A stretch of DNA of 49,396 bases, from the NCBI GenBank assembly GCA_039679375.1, contig JBDKVA010000022.1, forward strand, positions 1-49,396. The letters are read 5' to 3'. Made by a program: the position numbers and the translations under genes. Below are positions 1-7,969 of the stretch, piece by piece. The notes beneath the pieces were generated by a model. It saw nothing but the letters and a program-made list of their open reading frames with translations. It ran no database searches and was not told the origin of the DNA. Every line of letters starts with the position of its first letter. Within the stretch, counting starts at the first letter, position 1. Source of the DNA: JBDKVA01 sp039679375. Its GTDB lineage: Bacteria > Bacillota > Clostridia > Acetivibrionales > DTU013.

Positions 1-41
1 TAGCATTTTCATGTAAAGAGCCCGACACCGTATAAAAAGAA

Positions 42-69
42 TTGACAAAATATGTATTTTGGGTATGTA
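42..69 (+). promoter_or_regulatory. Candidate sigma-A promoter for comM
   Basis: A perfect TTGACA lies at 42-47, followed after 16 bp by TATGTA at 64-69, a weak -10 box. It lies about 80 bp upstream of the likely comM start. The -35 is strong but the -10 is only partly canonical, and other AT-rich hexamers nearby could serve instead. Confidence 0.4.
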
Positions 70-151
70 CAAAAACGACCTTTTATAGTAGTATGTATTT
101 GGAAATATATGTATAATTATGGCGCATATACTAAATGAAAGGTCGTGGGAT

Positions 152-1687
152 ATGTACTCCAAGCTAAAAAGCTGTGGCTTGCTTGGGATCGATGGTTATA
201 TCGTTGAAGTGGAGACGGATATCAGCAACGGCATACCCGCTTTTGATATTGTCGGTCTGGGGGATACAGCCATACGTGAGAGCAGGGAACGCGTCCGTTC
301 GGCTATCAGAAATGCAGGTTATGAATTTCCTATTCGAAGAATCACAATGAACCTTGCTCCAGCCAATCTGAAAAAGGAGGGATCCTCCTTCGACCTTGCG
401 ATCGCTCTCGGTGTCTTATCATCGACTGGTGACGTGAAGCCCGGGGGTCTGGATCATACCATATTTATCGGTGAATTGTCTCTTGATGGCGAAATAAGGC
501 CGGTCAAAGGAGTTCTTCCGATAGCCGTATGCGCTGTCCAAAACGGTATAAGCCAATTGGTGCTGCCGGTACAGAATGCTGAAGAAGCTTCTGTTGTAAA
601 AGGGCTTCGGATCGTACCTGTGAAAAATCTAAGGGAAACAGTCGCACATATAAATGAAGAGTCCGCTATTGAACCTTTTGAAAGCTCAAATGATTATATG
701 GAATCGGGCAGGCAGAGCTACGATGTGGATTTTGCCGATGTCAAAGGTCAGGAGAATGTAAAAAGGGCCCTGGAGGTAGCTGCGTCCGGCGGACATAACT
801 GCATTATGATCGGGGCGCCCGGCTGCGGTAAAACCATGCTGGCCAGAAGGCTGCCGACCATTTTGCCTTCCATGACATTTGACGAAGCGCTTGAGGTTAC
901 GAAGGTACACAGCATAGCCGGTATCCTTCCTCCCGGTGTGCCTCTGATAACTACCCGGCCGTTCAGGAGCCCGCATCATACAATTTCGGATACGGGACTG
1001 GTTGGAGGAGGAGCGGTTCCTAAGCCAGGTGAAATCAGCATGGCGCATTATGGTGTTCTATTTCTGGACGAGCTCCCCGAGTATAGCAGAAGGTCACTTG
1101 AGGTTCTGAGGCAGCCGCTTGAAGACGGTATCATCACCATATCAAGGGTAAATGCAAGTCTGACATATCCGGCAAAGACAACGCTGATTTGTGCTGCCAA
1201 TCCTTGCAAGTGCGGGCATTTCCTTGAACCGTCCGGGCAGTGCATTTGTACTCCGAAGCAAATACAGCAGTACCTTGGTAAGCTTTCCGGTCCGCTTCTC
1301 GACCGCATGGATATTCACATCGAGGTAGCATCCGTAAAATATAAGGAACTCGACAGAGGCTCGACGGGAGATACTTCCGCCGTGATCAGGGAGAGGGTCG
1401 AAAATACGCGCAGGATACAGCTGAACAGGTACAAGGGCCTTCGCATCTATTCGAATTCTCAGCTGCAGCCTGCAATGCTCAGCAAATTTTGTAAACTGGA
1501 TGAAAAATGCAGGGACATTTTGAGAAATGCTTTTGACAAGCTGGGTATGAGCGCAAGGGCTCACAGCAGAATTTTAAAGGTTTCACGAACCATAGCGGAC
1601 ATGGATAAAAGCGAGAACATCAGGCCGATGCACCTGACCGAGGCGATACAATACAGAAGCCTGGACAGGAAGATATGGAATATCTGA
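152..1687 (+). CDS. comM: YifB/ComM family Mg-chelatase-like AAA+ ATPase
   Basis: ComM-family AAA+ ATPases act as hexameric helicases that help branch migration of incoming DNA during natural transformation; the exact role in clostridia is less certain. The 511-residue product has the N-terminal ChlI-like domain (SCGLLGIDGYIVEVE onward), Walker A GAPGCGKT at residues 221-228, Walker B in LFLDELPE, and the C-terminal Mg-chelatase-like domain. I place the start at the ATG at 152 because GAAAGG sits 9 nt upstream and the family begins near this MYSKLKS; an in-frame ATG at 119 would add 11 residues with no visible ribosome site. It is followed almost immediately by dprA, another DNA-uptake gene, which fits a shared transformation role. 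Confidence 0.93.
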   Translation: MYSKLKSCGLLGIDGYIVEVETDISNGIPAFDIVGLGDTAIRESRERVRSAIRNAGYEFPIRRITMNLAPANLKKEGSSFDLAIALGVLSSTGDVKPGGLDHTIFIGELSLDGEIRPVKGVLPIAVCAVQNGISQLVLPVQNAEEASVVKGLRIVPVKNLRETVAHINEESAIEPFESSNDYMESGRQSYDVDFADVKGQENVKRALEVAASGGHNCIMIGAPGCGKTMLARRLPTILPSMTFDEALEVTKVHSIAGILPPGVPLITTRPFRSPHHTISDTGLVGGGAVPKPGEISMAHYGVLFLDELPEYSRRSLEVLRQPLEDGIITISRVNASLTYPAKTTLICAANPCKCGHFLEPSGQCICTPKQIQQYLGKLSGPLLDRMDIHIEVASVKYKELDRGSTGDTSAVIRERVENTRRIQLNRYKGLRIYSNSQLQPAMLSKFCKLDEKCRDILRNAFDKLGMSARAHSRILKVSRTIADMDKSENIRPMHLTEAIQYRSLDRKIWNI

Positions 1688-1698
1688 GAGGTGAAACG

Positions 1699-2796
1699 AT
1701 GATTGGCAACATTAAATACTGGATCTGGCTGAGCTCGTTGGTCAAAATATCACCTCGGAAACGGCTTCAGCTTCTTGATTACTTCGGGGATCCCGCTCTC
1801 ATCTGGGAAGCCTCGGAGGCTGAATTAAAATCATTAAACTTTGTTACGCCGCAGATGGCCGGATGTATCCTTGACAGGCAAAGCAGGAAGATGGTAACGA
1901 GGCTGTACGATGACATCGGAAAGTGTGACGCGGATATTATCACATTGCAGGATGGAAGATATCCGGAAGCCCTCAGGAACATACCCGATGCACCGGTTGT
2001 ATTATATTGCAGGGGAAAGCTTGAGAAGGAAGCAGTTTGTATTGCAATTGTGGGTTCGAGAAGGGCAACGCAATACGGGCTTGATATGGCAGGACGGCTG
2101 TCAAGGGAGCTGGCAATGCACGGCTTGACCATTGTAAGCGGTATGGCAAGGGGCATTGATTCAAAAGCGCATATAGGCGCGCTGGAAGGCGGAGGGAAAA
2201 CGATCGCTGTGCTCGGGTGCGGTGTTGATATAGTATATCCAAGTGAAAACCTGGAGCTAATGAAAAAAATATGCCGATCCGGGGCTGTGATATCGGAATA
2301 TTTGCCGGGGACGCCGCCGGTGGCGTTCAATTTTCCTGCAAGGAACCGTATTATAAGCGGACTCTCACAGGGAGTCGCCATTGTGGAAGCAAATGAAAAA
2401 AGCGGTTCTCTCATCACGGCGGATTTTGCACTCGAACAGGGAAGGGATGTATATGCTGTGCCTGGTAATATCAACAGTACAAATAGTCTGGGCACAAACA
2501 GGCTTATAAAGGATGGGGCGAAAATGGTCACAAACGCGGGTGATATTTTGGACGAATTGAAAATAAGCCATGGTGAAACGAATCATCTCTGTAATACAAG
2601 AAAGATACCTGACTCATTACTGGGAAACGATGAGAAAAGCATCGCTCAAAGGCTGCAAAACGGGCCGGCTCATATTGATATGATTGCACGGGATTGCGGC
2701 ATCAGTGTCCAGCTTGCTGGTTCAGTCCTTGTAATGCTTGAATTGAGTGGGTTTGTCGAGCAACTCCCAGGTAAATATTATAAATTAGCAGAGTAA
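1699..2796 (+). CDS. dprA: DNA processing protein DprA (Smf)
   Basis: DprA binds incoming single-stranded DNA and loads RecA during transformation. The 365-residue product has a helical N-terminal region, a Rossmann-like DprA core with IAIVGSRRAT, IVSGMARGID and GCGVDIVYP, and a C-terminal winged-helix part (from about residue 300) as in Firmicutes relatives. The ATG at 1699 is preferred because GAGGTG precedes it by 5-6 nt; the upstream in-frame ATG at 1675 lies inside the end of comM and lacks a site. The gap after comM is only 11 bp, so the two are probably co-transcribed. The smf-topA-gid order matches Bacillus subtilis. Confidence 0.94.
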   Translation: MIGNIKYWIWLSSLVKISPRKRLQLLDYFGDPALIWEASEAELKSLNFVTPQMAGCILDRQSRKMVTRLYDDIGKCDADIITLQDGRYPEALRNIPDAPVVLYCRGKLEKEAVCIAIVGSRRATQYGLDMAGRLSRELAMHGLTIVSGMARGIDSKAHIGALEGGGKTIAVLGCGVDIVYPSENLELMKKICRSGAVISEYLPGTPPVAFNFPARNRIISGLSQGVAIVEANEKSGSLITADFALEQGRDVYAVPGNINSTNSLGTNRLIKDGAKMVTNAGDILDELKISHGETNHLCNTRKIPDSLLGNDEKSIAQRLQNGPAHIDMIARDCGISVQLAGSVLVMLELSGFVEQLPGKYYKLAE

Positions 2797-2831
2797 AAAG
2801 AAAAATATATTGTAGATTTTATTCTGAATTG

Positions 2832-2840
2832 TGGTAATAT
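2832..2840 (+). promoter_or_regulatory. Candidate extended -10 promoter for topA
   Basis: TGG-TAATAT is an extended -10 motif, 37 bp before the chosen topA start. A TTGTAG at 2810-2815 could act as a -35, but the 19-bp spacing is long. Evidence is motif similarity only. Confidence 0.35.
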
Positions 2841-2876
2841 ATGATTAAATTGCAGAGTTATAAGATGGAGGATACG

Positions 2877-4976
2877 ATGGCAAACAACCTGGTAATAGTG
2901 GAGTCACCTGCTAAGGCTAATACTATCGGTAAGTTTCTTGGCAAGGATTATAAAATTATTGCTTCTGTGGGTCATGTCAGAGACCTGCCCAAAAGTCAGA
3001 TAGGCGTAGATGTTGAGAATAATTTTGAACCAAAGTATATAACGATCAGGGGCAAGGGTGATATCATAAGCAAGCTGAAAAAGGAAGCAAAGACTGCCGA
3101 TAGGGTATATCTTGCAACTGACCCGGACCGTGAGGGGGAAGCCATATCCTGGCATCTTGCGAACCTGCTCAATATTAATAACAGTGACAAATGCAGGATC
3201 ACTTTTAATGAAATCACAAAAAATGCAGTTAAGAACGCAATAAAATCACCGAGAAAAATAGACATGGATTTGGTTGATGCGCAGCAAGCCAGAAGAATCC
3301 TGGACAGGATCGTCGGTTATAAAATCAGCCCGCTTCTTTGGAGGAAAATCAGAAAAGGCCTTAGCGCAGGACGTGTGCAGTCTGTAGCCGCAAGGATGAT
3401 CTGTGACCGGGAGGAAGAAATCAACCAGTTTGAACAGGAAGAATATTGGTCCATCACAGCCAGGCTTTCGAAGAAAAAATCGGGACCTTCCTTTGATGCG
3501 AAATTCTACGGCACTTCCGAGGATAAAATTGAGCTTAAGAATGAGGCGGAGGTTAAAAATATACTAAACAGACTCGAGGGCAAAAAATATGTCGTGCATA
3601 AGGTAAAGAACAGCGAAAAAAAGAAAACACCGGCGCCTCCGTTTATAACCAGCACGATGCAGCAGGAAGCCGCCAGAAAGCTGGGCTTTCCCACTAAGAA
3701 GACCATGATGATAGCGCAGCAGCTTTATGAAGGAATCGAAGTCAAGGGACATGGAGCTGTTGGCCTTGTAACATATATCCGTACAGATTCCACGAGAATT
3801 TCCTCCGAAGCCCAGCAAGCTGCCAGGGAATATATACTGCAAAAATACGGGCAGAAATATTTGCCTGAGGAATTCAGGGTCTATAAGAACAAATCGGCTT
3901 CCCAGGATGCACATGAAGCCATCAGGCCAACTTATATCGATATGGATCCGGACAGTGTGAAAGAATCGTTGTCAAATGATCAATTTAAGCTGTACAAGCT
4001 TGTATGGTCCAGATTTGTTGCCAGCCAGATGGCATCGGCCATATACGACACAGTAGCGGCCGACATATATGCCGGAGATCTTCTATTTAGAGCAAATGGC
4101 TCGAAGATCAAGTTTAAAGGATTTGTTGCGGTTTATACCGAAAGCGTGGATGAGGAAACCGAGGAAGGAGAGGTTACCATACCGGAACTTCTTGAAAAAG
4201 AGCAGCTTGAACTGAAAAAGCTGGATAGCAAACAGCATTTTACACAGCCGCCTCTTCGGTATACGGAAGCAACCCTTGTCAAGGCACTGGAGGAGAAGGG
4301 AATCGGCAGACCAAGCACATATGCTCCGATCATCACAACGATACTGGCTCGCGGGTATGTTGAAAAGGAAAAGAAATTTCTTTTGCCGACTGATCTTGGG
4401 AAAATCGTCAATGACCTGATGAAGAATAACTTCGAGAATATTGTTGATGTGCAGTTTACGGCACAATGGGAAAAGAAGCTCGATGATGTGGAAGAGGGCA
4501 CAAAAAAATGGGCGGATCTGCTAAAGGATTTTTATGGGCCTTTTGCTTCCACATTAAAGGAAGCGGAATCAAAAATAGGGCAGATCGAAATACCGGATGA
4601 AGTGACCGATATCAAATGCGAAAAATGCGGACGCAACATGGTGATAAAAAATGGAAGGTTTGGGAAGTTCCTTGCATGCCCTGGTTTTCCGGAGTGCAGA
4701 AATGCCAGGCCGATCCTTGAAGAAGCCGGTGTTTCCTGTCCGAAATGCGGCGGCAAGGTGCTGATCAAAAAGACCAGAAAGGGCAGAAAATACCTGGGTT
4801 GTGAGAATAACCCCACGTGCGGCTTTATGACCTGGGATATGCCATCAGGGGAGAATTGTCCGGAATGCGGGAATTTCCTTGTTAAGAGGTATTCCGGTAA
4901 AAAAGTTGTGTTGAAATGCAGCAATGAAAATTGTCACTACACAAAAGAGAATGGAAAAGAGGATAATAAGGAATAG
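2877..4976 (+). CDS. topA: DNA topoisomerase I (type IA)
   Basis: TopA relaxes negatively supercoiled DNA through a transient 5'-phosphotyrosine link. The 699-residue product shows the TOPRIM domain (NNLVIVESPAKA; acidic ATDPDREGE), the gate domain with catalytic Tyr300 in TYIRTDSTRIS, and a C-terminal tail of three four-cysteine zinc ribbons (CEKCG, CPKCGG, CPECG pairs). The start is the ATG at 2877, with GGAGG 4 nt upstream and the conserved N-terminus MANNLVIVES; an earlier ATG at 2841 would add 12 poorly conserved residues. It sits between dprA and trmFO, the standard Firmicutes neighbourhood. Confidence 0.97.
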   Translation: MANNLVIVESPAKANTIGKFLGKDYKIIASVGHVRDLPKSQIGVDVENNFEPKYITIRGKGDIISKLKKEAKTADRVYLATDPDREGEAISWHLANLLNINNSDKCRITFNEITKNAVKNAIKSPRKIDMDLVDAQQARRILDRIVGYKISPLLWRKIRKGLSAGRVQSVAARMICDREEEINQFEQEEYWSITARLSKKKSGPSFDAKFYGTSEDKIELKNEAEVKNILNRLEGKKYVVHKVKNSEKKKTPAPPFITSTMQQEAARKLGFPTKKTMMIAQQLYEGIEVKGHGAVGLVTYIRTDSTRISSEAQQAAREYILQKYGQKYLPEEFRVYKNKSASQDAHEAIRPTYIDMDPDSVKESLSNDQFKLYKLVWSRFVASQMASAIYDTVAADIYAGDLLFRANGSKIKFKGFVAVYTESVDEETEEGEVTIPELLEKEQLELKKLDSKQHFTQPPLRYTEATLVKALEEKGIGRPSTYAPIITTILARGYVEKEKKFLLPTDLGKIVNDLMKNNFENIVDVQFTAQWEKKLDDVEEGTKKWADLLKDFYGPFASTLKEAESKIGQIEIPDEVTDIKCEKCGRNMVIKNGRFGKFLACPGFPECRNARPILEEAGVSCPKCGGKVLIKKTRKGRKYLGCENNPTCGFMTWDMPSGENCPECGNFLVKRYSGKKVVLKCSNENCHYTKENGKEDNKE

Positions 4977-5053
4977 CAGAATAAAACAAATTGAACCGGC
5001 ACAATAGTCTGCTTGAAATTTTAGAATATCAATGGAGGCTTAATCATATAATA

Positions 5054-6358
5054 ATGTCAGGACAGGTTGTCAACATTATAGGGGCGGGGCTTGCAGGCTG
5101 TGAAGCGGCCTGGCAGGCTGCTAAAAGAGGCATAAAGGTCAGGCTTTATGAAATGAAGCCTGTAAAATATTCACCTGCCCATCACCTCGAAACTTTTGCC
5201 GAGCTGGTATGCAGCAATTCACTTCGTTCGGACAGGCTTGAAAATGCAGTGGGTCTTCTGAAGGAAGAGATGCGGATTCTGGATTCCCTTATAATGAGAT
5301 GTGCAGATTCTGTCCGGTTGCCTGCCGGCGGCGCGCTTGCGGTAGACCGTACCGGTTTTTCCGAATTGGTGACAAAGGAGCTTAAAAACCAACCAAACAT
5401 CTCTATTATCCTGGAAGAAGCCGGTAAGTTGCCGGAAACCGGTATAACGATCATAGCTACGGGGCCTTTGACCTCGGAAGCAATGTCGGCTTGTATTGCC
5501 GATCTGACGGGAAAGGACTATCTTTATTTTTATGATGCTGCCGCTCCGATCGTCACATTTGAATCGATCAATATGGAAAGGGCTTTCAGGGCCTCACGAT
5601 ATGGTAAAGGCTCCGATGACTATATAAACTGCCCGATGGATCAGGAGCAGTACAGGCAGTTTCAAAACGAGCTTGTTAAAGCTGAGGTTGTTCCATTAAA
5701 TGTATTTGAAAAAGAAATTCTTTTTAGTGGGTGCATGCCGGTTGAAAGCATGGCACAAAAGGGCTTCGATACACTCAGATATGGTCCGCTCAAACCCGTA
5801 GGGCTAATCGATCCGCACACGGGAGCGGAGCCTTATGCCGTTGTACAACTCAGGCAGGACAATAGTGAAGGTACTCTTTACAATATTGTTGGTTTCCAGA
5901 CACACCTCAGATGGCCGGAGCAAAAAAGAGTATTCGGGCTTATTCCGGGACTGGAAAATGCCGAATTTGTCCGATACGGCGTCATGCACAGGAATACCTA
6001 TATCAATTCCCCCGGGCTTCTTAATGCGGCATACCGGATGAACAGCAGGCCGGACGTCTACTTTGCCGGCCAGATAACCGGAGTGGAGGGTTATATTGAA
6101 TCAGCTGCGTCGGGTTTCGTGGCAGGTCTGAATGCTGCTTTGCAATGCATGGGCAACGAAAGCTGTATTTTTCCGCCCGAGACGGCGATAGGCGCGCTTG
6201 CAGCCTATATTTCCCGGGATAATCCAGGAAAATTCCAGCCTATGAATGTCAGCTTCGGTTTAATAAAACCATTAACACAAAGATATAGAGACAAGCGTGA
6301 TAAATACCTGGCAATGGCAGAAAGGTCACTTGACCGGATAAGGAAAATTTCTATATAA
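5054..6358 (+). CDS. trmFO: Methylenetetrahydrofolate-tRNA-(uracil-54-C5)-methyltransferase
   Basis: TrmFO uses 5,10-methylene-THF and FADH2 to make m5U54 in the tRNA T-loop, replacing the SAM-dependent TrmA of other bacteria. The 434-residue product starts with the FAD-binding motif VNIIGAGLAGCEAAW and keeps the GidA-like core (ETFAELVCSNSLRSD, FAGQITGVEGYIESAASG). The natural start is the ATG at 5054, although GGAGG lies unusually far upstream (15 nt); no other ATG/GTG/TTG lies between, and a TTG at 4991 would add 21 atypical residues. In B. subtilis xerC, hslVU and codY follow; here the flagellar operon follows instead. Confidence 0.95.
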   Translation: MSGQVVNIIGAGLAGCEAAWQAAKRGIKVRLYEMKPVKYSPAHHLETFAELVCSNSLRSDRLENAVGLLKEEMRILDSLIMRCADSVRLPAGGALAVDRTGFSELVTKELKNQPNISIILEEAGKLPETGITIIATGPLTSEAMSACIADLTGKDYLYFYDAAAPIVTFESINMERAFRASRYGKGSDDYINCPMDQEQYRQFQNELVKAEVVPLNVFEKEILFSGCMPVESMAQKGFDTLRYGPLKPVGLIDPHTGAEPYAVVQLRQDNSEGTLYNIVGFQTHLRWPEQKRVFGLIPGLENAEFVRYGVMHRNTYINSPGLLNAAYRMNSRPDVYFAGQITGVEGYIESAASGFVAGLNAALQCMGNESCIFPPETAIGALAAYISRDNPGKFQPMNVSFGLIKPLTQRYRDKRDKYLAMAERSLDRIRKISI

Positions 6359-6672
6359 AAATGAAGAATTTGGACATATCAGGCAAAAATCTTCATGAAT
6401 ATACTCCAAAACACCAAAATCGGCACAATATCTTGTAAAAAAACATATAATAGCACATTATATTGTTGTATTTATTTTTTTTATATGTTAAAATCAAAGT
6501 ATTAATATGGAATATTATGTAACCCTCTTTAATGTCTATATGCCAAAGGAAGTAGAAGGATATTGGTGCTAAATGTCGAAATAATAAATACCGAAATAAT
6601 AAATGCCGATATCTATAAATACGTTAATATATAATAAATGGCCGATGTGTTGACCCTGAGGAGGCGGGATAT
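6359..6672 (+). other. Regulatory gap upstream of the flagellar operon
   Basis: This 314-bp AT-rich stretch has no gene that I can support. A small inverted repeat (ATGAAGA / TCTTCAT, 6361-6396) follows trmFO but has no T-tract. A TATAAT hexamer occurs at 6446-6451 and another at 6630-6635, neither with a convincing -35. A 14-bp direct repeat (cgaaataataaat, starting near 6578 and 6592) leads into a SigD-type promoter. A strong ribosome site (GAGGAGGCGGG) precedes flgB. Confidence 0.6.
6585..6612 (+). promoter_or_regulatory. SigD (sigma-28) type promoter of the fla/che operon
   Basis: TAAA at 6585-6588 is followed after 16 nt by GCCGATAT at 6605-6612, matching the known sigma-28/SigD pattern TAAA-N15(14-16)-GCCGATAT. 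It lies 60 bp upstream of flgB. Because sigD is inside the same gene array, this promoter would close a positive feedback loop. The match is to the consensus only; transcription is not shown. Confidence 0.65.
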
Positions 6673-7083
6673 ATGTTTGAAAAGCTGACACGTAATCTGA
6701 ACCTTCGTGAAAAGACGCTGGATGCAGTCTGGACCAGGAATGAAGTAATAGCGCAGAATATTGCAAATGTTGATACGCCAGGCTACAAAAAAAGCACTGT
6801 ATCTTTTGAAGAGTATTTGGAAGATGCATTGGATCAGGATGGCTTCAAGGGCTTTACCACCGACAGCAGGCACATTCAAATTGGCGGGGGCAGCGTGGAA
6901 AATGCGAAGATAAAAGTCACAAAACAGTACGATAACCTGAGTACGAGGCTGGACGGCAATAATGTAGACATAGAGAGTGAAATGGCTTCATCGGCAAAGA
7001 ATGATATCCGGTACTATACGCTGGTGCAGAGCATCAGCGCAAGCTATCAAAGGCTGAAGTCCGCTATTAAGGAAGGGAAGTAA
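6673..7083 (+). CDS. flgB: Flagellar basal-body rod protein FlgB
   Basis: FlgB forms the proximal rod of the flagellar basal body, joining the MS ring through FliE. The 136-residue product has the rod/hook N-terminal motif AQNIANVDTPGYKKS and a C-terminal helix (YYTLVQSISASYQRLKSAIK) typical of the family. A strong GAGGAGGCGGG site lies just upstream. It is the first gene of the flagellar array, as in Bacillus, directly downstream of a SigD-type promoter, and flgC follows after 6 bp. Confidence 0.96.
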   Translation: MFEKLTRNLNLREKTLDAVWTRNEVIAQNIANVDTPGYKKSTVSFEEYLEDALDQDGFKGFTTDSRHIQIGGGSVENAKIKVTKQYDNLSTRLDGNNVDIESEMASSAKNDIRYYTLVQSISASYQRLKSAIKEGK

Positions 7084-7089
7084 TGAACT

Positions 7090-7533
7090 ATGGGCTATTT
7101 TGGCGCACTTGACATAGGAGCCTCTGCTCTCACGGCACAAAGGCTCCGGATGGATACCATCTCCCAGAATATTGCAAATGTAAGTACGACAAGGACGGAG
7201 AACGGAACTCCTTACAGGCGAAGGCTTGTTGTATTTGAAGAAAAGAAAGATGGAGTCCCTTTTTCAGAATACCTATCGGCAAGCAGCAGAGAACTCTATG
7301 CGGGCAAAGGTGTTAAGGTTGCAAGGATCGTGGAGGATACGAGCCCGTACAAAAAGGTTTATGACCCCGGCAACCCTGATGCGGATGCGGAAGGCTATGT
7401 GGAGATGCCCAACATTGACATCATAACGGAAATGGTCAATATGATTTCTGCCACAAGGGCTTATGAAGCAAACGTGACCTCGATCAACACAACAAAAAAC
7501 ATGGCGCTCAAAGCGCTGGAAATAGGCAAATAA
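7090..7533 (+). CDS. flgC: Flagellar basal-body rod protein FlgC
   Basis: FlgC is a proximal rod subunit. The 147-residue product starts GYFGALDIGASALTAQR, has the rod motif ISQNIANVSTTRTENG and the family C-terminus (EMVNMISATRAYEANVTSIN). The length is normal. It is spaced 6 bp after flgB and 22 bp before fliE, so the three are surely co-expressed. Confidence 0.96.
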   Translation: MGYFGALDIGASALTAQRLRMDTISQNIANVSTTRTENGTPYRRRLVVFEEKKDGVPFSEYLSASSRELYAGKGVKVARIVEDTSPYKKVYDPGNPDADAEGYVEMPNIDIITEMVNMISATRAYEANVTSINTTKNMALKALEIGK

Positions 7534-7555
7534 TTTCAGATAAGAGGTGGTGAAA

Positions 7556-7870
7556 ATGGCCTTAGGTGAAATTGGTACGGTCGGTTCGCTGAAACCGACA
7601 CATTCACTATTTGAAAGCCTTGAGAAGGCAAATAGCGGCAGCAGTTCTTCAGTGCCTTTTTCGGACTATCTGAAAAAGGCGATGGACAGCACGAACGACC
7701 TCCTGATTGAAGCAGATCAACTTGCCGACGCTTTTGCAGCAGGTAAGACCGATAATATCCATCAGGTGGCACTTGCAGCAGAAAAGGCTGATATTGCTCT
7801 GCAGTTTACGATGCAGATCAGGAATAAAATTCTGGATGCCTACTCGGAAATCATGCGGATGCAGATATAG
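7556..7870 (+). CDS. fliE: Flagellar hook-basal body complex protein FliE
   Basis: FliE links the MS ring (FliF) to the rod. The 104-residue product has the family pattern: a variable N-terminus, then a helical core (FSDYLKKAMDST) and the C-terminal QFTMQIRNKILDAYSEIMRMQI. I choose the ATG at 7556 because GAGGTGG lies 6 nt upstream; a GTG at 7547 is part of that ribosome site. It follows flgC and precedes fliF, as in all Firmicutes clusters. Confidence 0.95.
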   Translation: MALGEIGTVGSLKPTHSLFESLEKANSGSSSSVPFSDYLKKAMDSTNDLLIEADQLADAFAAGKTDNIHQVALAAEKADIALQFTMQIRNKILDAYSEIMRMQI

Positions 7871-7969
7871 ACAAAGGCAGATTGGGCATAAAGGTTGTAA
7901 TCCGGTTGTCAGATTAATTTTAATCACAATATCTACAAAAGAGAAGTAAACTTACGAGGTGGTGGAGTA

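Noticed and set aside
1779..2531. A 250-codon minus-strand open frame inside dprA
   Set aside because: It is the antisense shadow of a well-supported gene, has no ribosome site and no recognisable domain. The same holds for other long antisense frames in topA, fliG, fliM and fliK.
6361..6396. Terminator after trmFO
   Set aside because: Only a 7-bp AT-rich stem with a 22-nt loop and no T-tract follows; not convincing.
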